The notes under the pieces: generated by a model | What the model was told of the DNA's origin: nothing | The model's database searches: none | Seen by the model: the letters and a program-made list of their open reading frames with translations, nothing else | Part shown: in pieces, positions 52,595 through 63,360 of the stretch | How positions within the stretch are numbered: position 1 is the stretch's first letter | Layout: every line of letters begins with the position of its first letter | Translations under genes and position numbers: made by a program | Assembly (NCBI RefSeq): GCF_026626745.1 | Contig: NZ_JAPNJW010000002.1 | Span: forward strand, 2,132,151-2,196,150 | Origin: Nannocystis sp. RBIL2 | GTDB lineage: Bacteria; Myxococcota_A; Polyangia; Nannocystales; Nannocystaceae | Length of the DNA stretch: 64,000 nt | Direction of reading: 5' to 3'

Positions 52595-52900
52595 ATGTTC
52601 CGCCCCACCCCCCTCAAGCTGATCCTCGGCCTCCTGCTGGTCGGCGCCACCTGGTTCGTGGCCGCCAACTCGCACATGGACATCTTCCCCTGCAAGAAGA
52701 CGACCGAGGACTACTCCACCGGCCGCCTGAACACCAGCGAGACCACCTGCAGCATCCTGCAGACTCACGGCGACTACTTCCGCCCGCCCGAGAGCGCCAA
52801 GCTGACCGAGGCCGGCTGGGCCACCGCCGTGGTCGTCATCGGCCTGCTGCCCCTGCTGGTCGGCTTCGCCATCGGCTCGCGCTTCGGCAAGAAGAAGTGA
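52595..52900 (+). CDS. small two-helix membrane protein
   Basis: 101 residues; no family recognised. One helix at each end (LILGLLLVGATWFVAA and AVVVIGLLPLLVGFAIG) brackets a periplasmic loop with two or three Cys (FPCKKTTEDYS, TTCSILQTHGDYF) that may form a disulfide. A basic tail SRFGKKK marks the cytoplasmic end. Confidence 0.6.
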   Translation: MFRPTPLKLILGLLLVGATWFVAANSHMDIFPCKKTTEDYSTGRLNTSETTCSILQTHGDYFRPPESAKLTEAGWATAVVVIGLLPLLVGFAIGSRFGKKK

Positions 52901-52909
52901 CCGGGCGGC

Positions 52910-52961
52910 TGGCCTGTCCGGGCGGACATGCCCGTCCGGACATGTCTCTTATGCCATATCA
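52910..52961. repeat. 14-bp-period palindrome array, 4 units
   Basis: TGGCCTGTCC at 52910, GGACATGCCC at 52924, GGACATGTCT at 52938 and TGCCATATCA at 52952. Confidence 0.85.
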
Positions 52962-53015
52962 TTGGAGCGAGCCTCGGCTTCGATAGCGACCAGGCGACCG
53001 TTCCCGGCGCTCCCA

Positions 53016-53039
53016 CGACATGTCCGTTAAGACACGTCA
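53016..53039. repeat. palindrome pair
   Basis: CGACATGTCC at 53016 and AGACACGTCA at 53030, before the protease stop codon. Confidence 0.8.
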
Positions 53040-53053
53040 TTTTCGCCGGCGGA

Positions 53054-53944
53054 TCACCGCACCCGCGCGCCGCGGCGTCGCGTCCCGCACAGCAGCAGCA
53101 GCGCGAGCCACGAGCCCGCAGGCCCGTCCGCCCGGCAGCCGCACCGCGACGGCTCTGCGGGCGTGGTGTCGAGGCAATCGCAGGTGCCGCACGACGGCTC
53201 GCGCAGGTCGACGCCGGTCTCGTCGTGCAGCCAGCACAACACTGCGGCGGGGATCCCATAATAACCGCCCTTGCCGCACGGATCGGAGCCCCGCGACGTC
53301 ACTCCGGCCAGGCGGACCTCGCCCGACGCCAGGGTGACGAACGCGGGCCCGCCGGAGTCGCCGGAGCAGCTGTCGATGCCCTCGCCGCCGGCCCGGAACT
53401 CGAAGCCCGTGGGGCTGAACCGCACGATCGGCGCGTCGACCTGCCGCTTGATCCGCGTCACCCCGGCCTCGTTCAGCCCGTAGCCGACGAGCGTCACGAC
53501 GCCGCCTACCGCCATCGTCTCGTCCCACTCGTCCTGCTCGCGCAGCGGCCGGGCCGGCGCGATGTCGGTGACGGGCTCGGCGAGCACGAGATAGCCGTAG
53601 TCCCAGACGTCCCACTTGCACGTCATCAGGTCGCTGCAATAGTCGGGGTGAGATCCGACGCGCTCGACGGCGATGGCGCGCGTGCCCGGCACGCCGACGT
53701 CGTCGCCGAAGCGCACCGACTTCGGCCACCCCGCCGCGGAGACGATGCAGTGCGCCGCAGTGAGGACCACGCGATCGGAGACGAGCGTGCCGGTGCAGAT
53801 CGAGGGGCCGTACGTCATCGCCACGACCTCGGGCCAGGCCCCCGGGTCGACGACCGTGCCGCCCAGGATCGGCGCCGGCGGGCGCTCGGGCGCAGCGACG
53901 GGCAGCGGCGCGGCGAGGACGAGGAGCAAGCCGACGGGCAACAT
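53054..53944 (-). CDS. trypsin-like serine protease with MYXO-CTERM-like tail
   Basis: 296 residues. Signal peptide MLPVGLLLVLAAPLPVAA; mature start like ILGGTVVDPGAWP; catalytic His65 in LTAAHC, Asp115 region in WDYGYLVLAEPV, and Ser in SCSGDSGGPAF, so the S1 triad is complete. The C-terminus has CGTCDCLD, CGCRADGP, a hydrophobic stretch SWLALLLLC and an Arg-rich end, as in MYXO-CTERM sorting signals of myxobacteria. Secreted, then probably attached to the cell surface. The start at 53944 is fixed by TATCCT exactly six bases upstream and by the signal peptide. Confidence 0.88.
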   Translation of the reverse strand: MLPVGLLLVLAAPLPVAAPERPPAPILGGTVVDPGAWPEVVAMTYGPSICTGTLVSDRVVLTAAHCIVSAAGWPKSVRFGDDVGVPGTRAIAVERVGSHPDYCSDLMTCKWDVWDYGYLVLAEPVTDIAPARPLREQDEWDETMAVGGVVTLVGYGLNEAGVTRIKRQVDAPIVRFSPTGFEFRAGGEGIDSCSGDSGGPAFVTLASGEVRLAGVTSRGSDPCGKGGYYGIPAAVLCWLHDETGVDLREPSCGTCDCLDTTPAEPSRCGCRADGPAGSWLALLLLCGTRRRGARVR

Positions 53945-53950
53945 GCGACG

Positions 53951-53956
53951 AGGATA
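53951..53956 (-). promoter_or_regulatory. -10 hexamer TATCCT, leaderless type
   Basis: Six bases before the ATG at 53944. Confidence 0.6.
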
Positions 53957-54102
53957 TCTCGCCGTCGCAAGCACGACGCCCTCCGCGAACATCCCGCACC
54001 CGGAAGCGCGAAGAAGCGCAGCTCCCCCGAGGACGAGCCGTCGAACCGGAAGAACACCCGCCCTCGCGGCCGACCTTCAGCCCCGCGCCGCGGCCCGAAG
54101 CG

Positions 54103-55431
54103 CTACTCGCCCGCGGGCGAGCGGTTGAGCCAGAACAGCACCCGCCCCTCGCTGCCGACCTTCACCACCGCGCCGATGTCGATGCGGCCGTCGCCGTCGT
54201 AGTCGAGCGGCTCGAGGTCGACGATCTCGCCGCTGACCTCGCCGGCGGGAGCGAGCGCGTAGTCGATCTGGCCCGGCGAGAGATCGTGGGTGCGGATCAG
54301 GACGCTGACCGCGTTGAGGCCGGTGCCCTCGACGTCGTGAGCGACTGCGATGTCGACCTCGCCGTCGCCGGTGAAGTCGCCGAGCTCGGCGTCGCGGATC
54401 TCCCGGCCCACGTCGAAGAACTGCGGCGCCTCGAACAGCAGCGGCTCGCTGCGGCGCTGGCGGACCACGGTGATCCCGCGGTCGGACGGATGCACCGCGA
54501 CGAGGTCGACATCGCCGTCGCCGTCGAGGTCGTCGAGAAGCACCCGCCGGATCTCGAAGTGCGTCAGCGGGATGTCGAGGCGCTCGGCCTGCTCGGCATC
54601 GGTGGTGAACGCGTCCTTGCTGACCAGGTAGATCGCCAGCGACTCGTGTTCGCTGTCCATCGGCCTGTGCGCGGCCACGATGTCCTCGAACCCGAGGCCG
54701 TCGAGCTGGGCGACGTTGACCGCGTGGATCCCGGTGAGCTCGGGGATCTTCAGCCCCACCCGGCGCTGCAGCGCGAAGGGCACCCCCTCGTCGGCCTCCA
54801 CCACGATCCCGTCGAGCGCCTCCTCTTCGGGCTTCTCCGCGGTCGGTGGCCCGCTGTCGCAGCCGATCGCCAGGCCCTTCGCGTTCTCCACCTCGACCAC
54901 GTCGAGCGTCTCGATGCTGTTGGGCGCCGGGCAATTGCCCCACGGCACCAGCGTCGCCGCCTCGAACTGCTCCGGCGCCGTGCTTGCGAACATGTCGCCG
55001 CCGTTGTGGAACCCGAACACCTTGCCGGCCGTGCCGCTCGCCTTGTCGCCCGCGGTCACGCCGAGCAGATCGTCGCCGTGGCCCTCGCCGAAGAAGCGGG
55101 CCGCCGCGATCGCCTCGACGCGGCCTTCCGCCTCGAGCTTGGCGCTGAGCTCGGTCTTCTGATCGCGCGTCGTGTGGATCTGGATGCGCCCGAGGTCGAG
55201 CAGCACCGCGAAGTCGTTGTCGACCCCCTCGTCGTCGAAGTCGCCGCGCAGCAAGCGACGCGGCGCGATCGATATCTCCAGCGGCGCGCCGGCCCGCGGC
55301 ATGCACACGTAGTGCGGCGTGTAGAGACCGCCCTCGCCGGCGTTCTGGCCGCAGTCGGGCAAGGGCTCGACCTGAAAGCAGCTGACCGCAGCGATCGCCG
55401 CGAGCGAGAGCGAGGAGAGACGCGCGCGCAT
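54103..55431 (-). CDS. FG-GAP/VCBS-repeat lipoprotein
   Basis: 442 residues. The signal RLSSLSLAAIAAVSC ends at the acylated Cys. D-G-D-G turns (LDDLDGDGDVDLVAV, GDFTGDGEVDIAVAH, LDYDGDGRIDIGAVV) and degenerate ones (GDFDDEGVDNDFAVL) mark a Ca-binding propeller. GGAGG overlaps the end of the upstream TPR gene, nine bases away, so the two are co-translated. Surface-exposed; ligand unknown. Confidence 0.8.
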   Translation of the reverse strand: MRARLSSLSLAAIAAVSCFQVEPLPDCGQNAGEGGLYTPHYVCMPRAGAPLEISIAPRRLLRGDFDDEGVDNDFAVLLDLGRIQIHTTRDQKTELSAKLEAEGRVEAIAAARFFGEGHGDDLLGVTAGDKASGTAGKVFGFHNGGDMFASTAPEQFEAATLVPWGNCPAPNSIETLDVVEVENAKGLAIGCDSGPPTAEKPEEEALDGIVVEADEGVPFALQRRVGLKIPELTGIHAVNVAQLDGLGFEDIVAAHRPMDSEHESLAIYLVSKDAFTTDAEQAERLDIPLTHFEIRRVLLDDLDGDGDVDLVAVHPSDRGITVVRQRRSEPLLFEAPQFFDVGREIRDAELGDFTGDGEVDIAVAHDVEGTGLNAVSVLIRTHDLSPGQIDYALAPAGEVSGEIVDLEPLDYDGDGRIDIGAVVKVGSEGRVLFWLNRSPAGE

Positions 55432-55440
55432 GAACCTCCG

Positions 55441-56289
55441 CTAGAACGCCACCGCCAGGCCGCCGGGCCGCAGCTGAGCGCGGCGCGGCGCAGACTTGCC
55501 GCCGCGCGCCGCGTCGACCGCGACCAGCACCACTCCCGTGACCAGCAGCGCCCCGCCGACGCCGATGCCGGCGAATGCCAGCGCCCGCGCCGACTGGTAG
55601 CTGTCTTCGTACTGCTGCTCGCGCGCGCCCGACAGCGGCACGTACTGCCACTCGTCGCGCCGCTGCTCGTCGATGCGCCCGGCGCTGACGAGGCCGAGCG
55701 CGCCGAGACCTGTCCCGAGGACCAGGCCCGCGCCGATCAGCGCGTAGCCGGCGATCCCGGCCGCGCGCGGGCGATACGGCTGCTTCGCCGGCGACTCGGG
55801 CGCCGGCGCCGGACCCTCGGGCTGCGCCGCGGCCTCGCCCTTGCCCAGCTCGGCCAGCTGCGCGTCGATCGCCGCGATTCTCTCCCGTGCGTCGCTAGCG
55901 TCGCTGCCGGCCGCCTCGCGGATCTTGGCGAAGTTGAGGAACAGCACCCGCGCCCTGCGCAGGTGCGCCGGCTCGGCCTCGACCTCGTAGCGCTTGCTGT
56001 ACGCCTGACCGAGGTTGTAGAGCAGCGCGTCGGCGTGGCTCAGCTCGTACGCCGCCTCGAAGTGCTCGATCGCCACGTCGAACTTGCCGAGGTTGTAGGC
56101 CTTCGAGCCCTCCTCGAACAGCCGCTGCGCCTCGGCCTCGTCGGCGCCGGCAGCGGGCTCGGCCTGCCGCGCCGACGCCGGCCCGCCGAGGCCCAGCGCG
56201 AGGCTCAGGCCGATCGCGGCGCCGAGCCGACAGGACCGCGCCAGCGCGGGAATTCGGCCGTTTCGACGCGTCCGTCCGCGCGAGAGCAC
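55441..56289 (-). CDS. TPR protein with two C-terminal membrane helices
   Basis: 282 residues. An N-terminal signal (LGAAIGLSLALGLGGPASA) precedes TPR-like repeats (EEGSKAYNLGKFDVAIEHFE, DALLYNLGQAYSKR), a Pro/Ala linker and two helices (AGIAGYALIGAGLVLGTGLG and AFAGIGVGGALLVTGVVLVA). Periplasmic TPR domain anchored by a hairpin, an arrangement frequent in myxobacteria next to surface proteins. It heads a two-gene operon with the FG-GAP lipoprotein. The GTG at 56289 is set by TAGCGT five bases upstream. A compensated hairpin (ACCTGTCC, CGAG, GACCAGG) lies inside at 55706. Confidence 0.75.
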   Translation of the reverse strand: MLSRGRTRRNGRIPALARSCRLGAAIGLSLALGLGGPASARQAEPAAGADEAEAQRLFEEGSKAYNLGKFDVAIEHFEAAYELSHADALLYNLGQAYSKRYEVEAEPAHLRRARVLFLNFAKIREAAGSDASDARERIAAIDAQLAELGKGEAAAQPEGPAPAPESPAKQPYRPRAAGIAGYALIGAGLVLGTGLGALGLVSAGRIDEQRRDEWQYVPLSGAREQQYEDSYQSARALAFAGIGVGGALLVTGVVLVAVDAARGGKSAPRRAQLRPGGLAVAF

Positions 56290-56294
56290 GACCG

Positions 56295-56300
56295 ACGCTA
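56295..56300 (-). promoter_or_regulatory. -10 hexamer TAGCGT, leaderless type
   Basis: Five bases before the GTG at 56289. Confidence 0.45.
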
Positions 56301-56445
56301 CCACCACCGGCGAAGCAGCGACAAGCGACCTGCGTTCGCGCTGCGCGTTATCGACCGCACGTGCGCACCGGCGATGCCCGACCTTCACGGGCACCGGCGG
56401 TCGGTGCCACACTGAGCCTCCGGCGCCCGCGCGCACGGAGCCGCG

Positions 56446-58143
<1,698 letters not shown>

Positions 58144-58183
58144 CCGCGAGGGCGCCGCATGGGAGCGGCGATTATGGCTATTT

Positions 58184-58207
58184 AGACATGTCCTCGGGGA
58201 CATTTCA
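58184..58207. repeat. palindrome pair between convergent genes
   Basis: AGACATGTCC at 58184, loop TCGG, GGACATTTCA at 58198. Confidence 0.85.
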
Positions 58208-58259
58208 CGGCGCTCGACGGCGAGCCGCGCCGGGCCGGCTCGCCGCGTGACGCGGCCCG

Positions 58260-59999
58260 TCAGTACGGCACCGTGCCGACCGAGGCCGGCGACTCGGTCT
58301 CGCCGATCGACATCTCGTGCCCCAGCCCGAGCCGCCCGAAGACGTTGCCACCCCAGCACCGCAGCGTCCCGTCGGCCAGCGCCGCGCAGCGGTGGCTGTT
58401 GCCGCTGTCGAGGTGGAGGACCGGCCCGCCGACGTCGACGATCGTCGGGGTCCAGACGGTGCTCTGGCCCGGGACGCCGACGGCGCCGTGGCCGTTGCTG
58501 CCCCAGCACTGCAGCTCCCCGGTCGCCAGCAGGGCGCAGCCCGACAGGGCGGCGAACGAGATGGCCGTCGCCGGCCCGGCGAGCGGGACCAGCGGAGGCG
58601 GCATGTCGCCCGGCATCTTGCCGATGTCACCGACGGGTCCGAGGCCGAGCGAACCGCTCTGGCTGTCGCCCCAGCAGAGCACCGCCCCGTCGGTCCGCAG
58701 GGCGCACGTGACGTCGAAGTCCGTCGAGATGGCGACCTGCGCGACCGGACCGCCGACGTCGACCGGCGGTGGCGGCATCTCGCCCGGCTCGTCGCCGCGG
58801 TTTTCGGTGTCACCGTAGCCGAGCTGACCCGAGTAGTTGCCGCCCCAGCAGCGGAGCGTGCCGTCCTTCAGCACCGCGCACGCGTGGTTGCTGCCGGCCG
58901 CGATCTGCGCGACCGGGCCGCCGAGCTCGAGGTCGGGCACCGGCAGCTCGCCGGGCTGATCGCCGAGGTTGTCGGTGTGCCCGTAGCCGAGCTGTCCGCT
59001 GAAGTTGTAGCCCCAGCAGCGCACGTCGTCGGCCTCGGTGATCACGCAGGTGAACCCGCTGGCGGCCTCGACGTCGCGGACCGACGCGCCGACGTCGATG
59101 ACGGGCGGCGGCACCTCGTTCGGGTTGTTGCCGAACGCCCCGCTCCCGGTCCCGTTGCCGAGCCCTCCCCCGAAGGCGTTGCCCCAGCAGCGGACCTCGC
59201 CGCCGTCGAGCACCGCGCAGGTGTGCATGCCGCTCGAGCTCGCGCGCAGCACGTCGCCGCCGACCGGCACCGACGGCGTCGGCAGCTCGTCGGGATCGTC
59301 GCCGCGATCGAGTCCGTCGCCGTAGCCGAGCTGGCCGGAGGTTCCAGCGCCCCAGCACCGCATCGTCCCGTCCTCGAGCACCACGCAGGTGTGGTAGACC
59401 CCGCACGCGAGCTGCACGATCTTCGGGTTGTGCGCGCACGCGGGCGTGCAGGCGTCGCCGCCGAGGTTGTTGCCGTCGTCGCACGCCTCGCCGCGATCGA
59501 CGAAGCCGTCGCCGCAGATCGCCGGCGCGTCGGTGGTCGAGTCGTCCGTCGTCGACTCGTCCGTCGTCGAATCGCTCGTCGTCGAGTCGCCCGACGTCGA
59601 GGTCGTCTCCCCGTCGCTCGTCGTCGAGGTCGTCGTCCCGTCGCTCGTCGATTCGCCCGTCATCACCCCCTCGGTGGTCGAGCCGTCGCTCGTCGAGCTC
59701 GTCGTCATTACCGCGGTGGTCGAGTCGTCGCCCGTCGAGACGTCGCTCGTCGAGCTCGTCGACGCCTCGTCTGTCGAGCTCGTCGAGCCGGTCGTCGGCT
59801 CGCCGCTCGTCGTCGAGGTCGCCTCGGTCGATTCCATCGTCGCCTCGGTCGTCGAGGACGAGGGGTCGCTCTCGGTCGACGGACCGCCGTCGGCCGGCAA
59901 GCCCGGGCACCCGCTCAGGAGCAGCGAACCGCCGATCCAGGCGAACATCTTCTGTTGAGCGTGGCGCATGGATGGCAACTGAACCGTCGTCGACTTCAT
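58260..59999 (-). CDS. RCC1-repeat lipoprotein with Thr/Ser linker
   Basis: 579 residues. The signal MFAWIGGSLLLSGCPG has lipobox LSGC, then about 120 residues of Ser, Thr, Asp and Glu, then a Cys-rich C-G-D-G-x-V-D-R-G-E-A-C-D-D-G-N-N motif (DUF4215-like, common in myxobacteria) and about seven RCC1 blades (RCWGAGTSGQLGYGD, RCWGYNFSGQLGYGH, RCWGGNYSGQLGYGD). Each blade has one conserved Cys before the Trp. Surface propeller; ligand unknown. The ATG at 59999 is preferred, with GAGGAA upstream; internal Met codons at 59969 and 59948 are alternatives. Confidence 0.82.
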   Translation of the reverse strand: MKSTTVQLPSMRHAQQKMFAWIGGSLLLSGCPGLPADGGPSTESDPSSSTTEATMESTEATSTTSGEPTTGSTSSTDEASTSSTSDVSTGDDSTTAVMTTSSTSDGSTTEGVMTGESTSDGTTTSTTSDGETTSTSGDSTTSDSTTDESTTDDSTTDAPAICGDGFVDRGEACDDGNNLGGDACTPACAHNPKIVQLACGVYHTCVVLEDGTMRCWGAGTSGQLGYGDGLDRGDDPDELPTPSVPVGGDVLRASSSGMHTCAVLDGGEVRCWGNAFGGGLGNGTGSGAFGNNPNEVPPPVIDVGASVRDVEAASGFTCVITEADDVRCWGYNFSGQLGYGHTDNLGDQPGELPVPDLELGGPVAQIAAGSNHACAVLKDGTLRCWGGNYSGQLGYGDTENRGDEPGEMPPPPVDVGGPVAQVAISTDFDVTCALRTDGAVLCWGDSQSGSLGLGPVGDIGKMPGDMPPPLVPLAGPATAISFAALSGCALLATGELQCWGSNGHGAVGVPGQSTVWTPTIVDVGGPVLHLDSGNSHRCAALADGTLRCWGGNVFGRLGLGHEMSIGETESPASVGTVPY

Positions 60000-60241
60000 C
60001 GTCTCGTTCCTCGAATTGGCGACGCGCCGGCCGACCTTCTCCCACCCCACGCGGGGACACGGGCCGGCCGACGGCGTCTGCCGGGACAGTGACGGCCGGT
60101 GGCGGATCAATTGCGGCGATCGGGCCCGCCACCTCCGCGGTCGACTGCCGGCGGAACCTCCGCGGCGCCACGGCCGACGTCTTTCGACCCGCACGTGAGC
60201 CGTCGTCGCCGGCACCGCCCCGCGCCTCTCCGCGCCCCGGG

Positions 60242-60247
60242 TACACT
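60242..60247 (+). promoter_or_regulatory. -10 hexamer TACACT, leaderless type
   Basis: Seven bases before the ATG at 60255. Confidence 0.5.
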
Positions 60248-60254
60248 GCCGCGC

Positions 60255-61031
60255 ATGTCGAACGCACCGCTCGCGCTCATCACCGGGGCCGGCCGCGGGA
60301 TCGGGCGCGCCGTCGCCGAGGCGCTCGCGCCGGGCCACACCCTCCTGCTCGCCGGCCGCGACCGCGACGCCCTCGAACGCGTGCGGGCCGAGCTCCAGGC
60401 CCCGCACGGCGCCCACGTCCTCGCCGTCGACCTCGGCGACCCCGACTCTCGTCGCTCGTTCCTGTCTGAAGTGACAGGTCTCGAAGGCCAGCTCGGGGCC
60501 CGCGTCCAGGTCCTGGTCAACAACGCCGGCGCCGCCCTCTCGGCCCCGCTCGCGCGCACCGGCGACGACGCCTGGGCGCGCCTGCTCGAGCTCAACTGCA
60601 CCGCCCCGTTCGTGCTCACCCGCGCGCTCGTCCCGGGCATGCTCGCGGCCGGCTGGGGCCGCGTCGTCAACGTCGCCTCCACGGCGGCCGTCAAGGGCTA
60701 CGCGTACACGGCCGCCTACTCGGCCAGCAAGGCCGGCCTGCTCGGCTGGACCCGGGCCCTCGCCGTCGAGCTGGCCAGCAAGGACGTCACCGTCAACGCG
60801 GTCTGCCCCGGCTTCACCGACACCGACATCGTCGCCGACGCCGCGCGCAACATCCAGGCGACCACCGGCCGCAGCGAGGACGAGGCCCGCAAGGCCCTGG
60901 CCCGCTTCTCGCCGCAGGGCCGGCTGCGCAGCCCGGCCGAGGTCGCCGACCTGGTCGCCTGGCTGGCGCGAAGGGGCGCCGGCGGCGTCACCGGCCAGGC
61001 GCTGGCGATCGACGGCGGCGAGACTGCCTGA
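60255..61031 (+). CDS. short-chain dehydrogenase/reductase, FabG-like
   Basis: 258 residues. TGAGRGIGRAVAEAL binds NAD(P); LLAGRDRDAL has the Arg that favours NADPH; NNAG in VLVNNAGAAL; catalytic Ser in VASTAAV and Tyr-x3-Lys in YSASKAG; C-terminal GGVTGQALAIDGGE is the FabG end. It reduces a 3-oxoacyl or similar substrate; specificity not decidable. A hairpin pair with compensated stem (CCTGTCT, GAAG, TGACAGG) lies inside at 60458. Confidence 0.88.
   Translation: MSNAPLALITGAGRGIGRAVAEALAPGHTLLLAGRDRDALERVRAELQAPHGAHVLAVDLGDPDSRRSFLSEVTGLEGQLGARVQVLVNNAGAALSAPLARTGDDAWARLLELNCTAPFVLTRALVPGMLAAGWGRVVNVASTAAVKGYAYTAAYSASKAGLLGWTRALAVELASKDVTVNAVCPGFTDTDIVADAARNIQATTGRSEDEARKALARFSPQGRLRSPAEVADLVAWLARRGAGGVTGQALAIDGGETA
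60458..60481. repeat. hairpin pair inside the SDR gene
   Basis: CCTGTC and GACAGG flank GAAGT-like loop bases; units 14 bp apart, translated as LSEVTGLEG. Confidence 0.65.
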
Positions 61032-61051
61032 CTTTCAGCGCATAGACGAAG

Positions 61052-61131
61052 GGGCAGGTCCCGAAGCACCTGCCCCTTGCGTCATGCCTGGAGAAACATG
61101 TCCACCAGGACATGCCCTCGCGGTCAGCCGG
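61052..61131. repeat. 14-bp-period palindrome array between convergent genes, 6 units
   Basis: Units at 61052, 61066, 61080, 61094, 61108 and 61122. The first two form an 11-bp stem (AAGGGGCAGGT against ACCTGCCCCTT) by compensating changes; it may end transcription from either side. Confidence 0.95.
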
Positions 61132-62595
61132 TCAGCCGACCTTGTCCCAGCCCTTCTTGATGTTCTCGCCGATCATCTCGTCGCCGATCTTCAGCGCCTC
61201 GCCGAGCGTCGGCGCCAGCCGGACCTCGCGCTCGAGCGGCGTCTTGCGGCCGGCGGAGAAGTCGGTCCAGTGGACCACGAAGGCCGGGTAGTTGGGGTCG
61301 GTCTTCTCCTTGTTGGTGCGCCAGATGACGAGCTTGCGCACCGCCTGCTGGCCCTTGGCGCTCTTGGCGTAGACCTCGCGGCGGATCACCTCGGAGGCCG
61401 GCAGGACCAGGCGCTCGGCCTTCTTGTTGAGGCTGTCGATCTGGACCCGCTCGAGCACCTGGGCCACGCGGATGTCGACCGGGTTGACGGTCTTGTCGCT
61501 GCGGATCCGCGAGAACACCGGGTGGAGGATCGACACGCCGGGCATCTCCCGGATCGTGCGCCAGCCGGTCTGCGAGTGCTCGAGCACCATGCGCAGGATC
61601 GGGTCGCCGCTCGAGTCCTCGCCCTGGATGTCGGTGACCTTGACCTCGATGACCGTCTCCGGCGGGACGAAGCGGTACAGCGCGCCCTTGCTGTTGGCGT
61701 AGCGGTAGTTCGACGCCACGCTCTTGCCCGACAGCTGCTGGTAGAACGACTTGCGCTGCTCGGTCGGCATGTTGCCGCAGGCGCCGATGACCTGGAACTG
61801 GCCGTCGTCGCGCATCATCGCCAGCAGCAGCGAGCCGACCGCCTCGGGCTCGTCGGAGCTGTCGGTGTAGCCGATGATCGCCGCGTCGATGTCGATCGTC
61901 GGCTTGAGCTTGAAGACCAGGTTGTCGGCGGTGCGGACGACCAGGCCCTCGCCCTTGCCGCCCTCGACCCACTCGTTCCAGCGCTGCATCACCTGCTCGG
62001 CGCTGCTCGCCGCCTCGGTCTTGATCGCCTGCAGCCGCTTGCCGCCGGCGAGCAGCCGCTGGCACAGCGCCAGGCGGTCGACGTACAGCGGCGGCCGCTG
62101 CGGCGTCTCGGCATCGCCGCCGTGGAGCACGTCGAACGCGAAGTAGGCCATGCGCTCGACCTGCGCCTGCGCCTCGCCGCCCATCGCCGACCCGAGGTCG
62201 CCGACGCGCGGCCGGCCCTGGCCCGGCGCCTTGGCGGCGAACAGCTCCCCGGCCAGCACCGTGCGGCCCTGCTTGCGCCCGAGCGCCGCCTTGGCCTCGA
62301 GCAGCACCGGCACGTCGCCCGAGACCACGCGGCCGGTCGGCGAGCACAGGATCGCCTGCTGCTCGTCGAGCACCAGGAACCACAGCTCGCCGTCGACCTT
62401 CGGCGACACCTGCAGCACGCCCGACGGGACCGCCCCGCGGGCCAGGTCCTCGAAGGGCAGCGCGCGGTAGCTGCCGGCCACGGCGCGCTTGTAGTTGCGG
62501 AACATGGCCGCCAGCTCGGTATCGAGCAGGCTGCCGGCCGGGCTCTGCTTGCCCTTGCCGAGCGGACGGGCGCTGTCGGTGGAGAACAGGCTCAT
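61132..62595 (-). CDS. ATP-dependent DNA-ligase-like nucleotidyltransferase
   Basis: 487 residues. Motif I K-x-D-G is SPKVDGELWF, motif III is YFAFDVLH, motif IV EGLVVR and motif V FKLKP, so an adenylating ligase core spans about residues 60-270; a C-terminal OB-like region follows (IGYTDSSDEPEAVGSLLLAM and onward). Substrate (DNA, RNA or nick type) cannot be told. It is the last gene of a three-gene operon whose other members I do not recognise. CAGACT with GGAGA lies just upstream of the ATG. Confidence 0.75.
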   Translation of the reverse strand: MSLFSTDSARPLGKGKQSPAGSLLDTELAAMFRNYKRAVAGSYRALPFEDLARGAVPSGVLQVSPKVDGELWFLVLDEQQAILCSPTGRVVSGDVPVLLEAKAALGRKQGRTVLAGELFAAKAPGQGRPRVGDLGSAMGGEAQAQVERMAYFAFDVLHGGDAETPQRPPLYVDRLALCQRLLAGGKRLQAIKTEAASSAEQVMQRWNEWVEGGKGEGLVVRTADNLVFKLKPTIDIDAAIIGYTDSSDEPEAVGSLLLAMMRDDGQFQVIGACGNMPTEQRKSFYQQLSGKSVASNYRYANSKGALYRFVPPETVIEVKVTDIQGEDSSGDPILRMVLEHSQTGWRTIREMPGVSILHPVFSRIRSDKTVNPVDIRVAQVLERVQIDSLNKKAERLVLPASEVIRREVYAKSAKGQQAVRKLVIWRTNKEKTDPNYPAFVVHWTDFSAGRKTPLEREVRLAPTLGEALKIGDEMIGENIKKGWDKVG

Positions 62596-62604
62596 GACAA
62601 TCTC

Positions 62605-62628
62605 CAGTCTGTCCGAAAGGTCAGGTCG
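62605..62628. repeat. hairpin pair at a gene junction
   Basis: CAGTCTGTCC at 62605, loop GAAA (GNRA), GGTCAGGTCG at 62619; covers the stop codon of the middle operon gene. Confidence 0.65.
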
Positions 62629-63325
62629 CCGCCGCGCCCGGGGCGCGCAGCTCGAGGTTCGAGAGGTGGAGCAGCAGCTTGTACTTCTGGCCGTCGACGC
62701 GGCCCTCGAGGAAGCCGCGGTACGGCGAGCCGTTCTCCTGGAAGATCAGCGGGTCGCGGCCCTTGCTGCCGGCGCCGAGCAGCGCCAGCTCGTTCTTGTC
62801 GTGCAGCTCCTTCGCCATCTTGAACAAGAAGTCGAACGACAGGCCGTCGACGTGCTTGATCTGGATGGTGCGGCGGAACGCGAACTTGGTCACCACCTCG
62901 GCCTTGGGCATGCGCCGCGGGGTGAACCGCACCGGCGACTCCTTCTCGTTGGTGTTGGCCGGGATGTCGGCCGCCGGCTTGCGCTCGCGCTCGGCCCCGT
63001 CGGGCCCGAACAGCACGTCGACCAGCTTCGGCGAGGCGTGCAGCACCTCGCCCTTGCTCGACAAGAACACCGTCTGAGTGTCGCCGACCTGCTTGCCGAC
63101 CTGCTCGATGTCGATCTCGGGGTCGCCGTCGATCAGCGCCTGCGCCAGGTCGCCCGGCTGCGCGCTGAGCTTGGCGTGCGTCCCCGCCTCGGTCGTGGCC
63201 AGGTAGCGGCGGAACTCGAGCTTCTTGCCGGGCACGCCGGACACCGGCCCCTGCTTCTCCTTGACCGACTCGAGCGCGAGCGTCGCGTCGCGCTTCTCCT
63301 CGTTCATCAGCTGGATCTTGCGCAT
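62621..63325 (-). CDS. unknown protein, ligase operon
   Basis: 234 residues; no family recognised. No signal or membrane helix. RKIQLMNEEKRDATLALESV starts a mixed alpha/beta N-terminal part, followed by GKKLEFRRYLATTEAG, IEQVGKQVGDTQTVFLSSKG, and a C-terminal half with RRTIQIKHVDGLSFDFLFKM and LLHLSNLELRAPG. The distribution of charged residues suggests a soluble cytoplasmic protein. It lies 25 bp upstream of the ligase gene and 22 bp downstream of the first gene, so all three are probably co-transcribed. Confidence 0.6.
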   Translation of the reverse strand: MRKIQLMNEEKRDATLALESVKEKQGPVSGVPGKKLEFRRYLATTEAGTHAKLSAQPGDLAQALIDGDPEIDIEQVGKQVGDTQTVFLSSKGEVLHASPKLVDVLFGPDGAERERKPAADIPANTNEKESPVRFTPRRMPKAEVVTKFAFRRTIQIKHVDGLSFDFLFKMAKELHDKNELALLGAGSKGRDPLIFQENGSPYRGFLEGRVDGQKYKLLLHLSNLELRAPGAAAT

Positions 63326-63336
63326 GGCTGTCTCCC

Positions 63337-63360
63337 TGACCTGTCCCTCAGAACATCTCG
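63337..63360. repeat. palindrome pair at a gene junction
   Basis: TGACCTGTCC at 63337 and GAACATCTCG at 63351; covers the stop codon of the first operon gene. Confidence 0.65.
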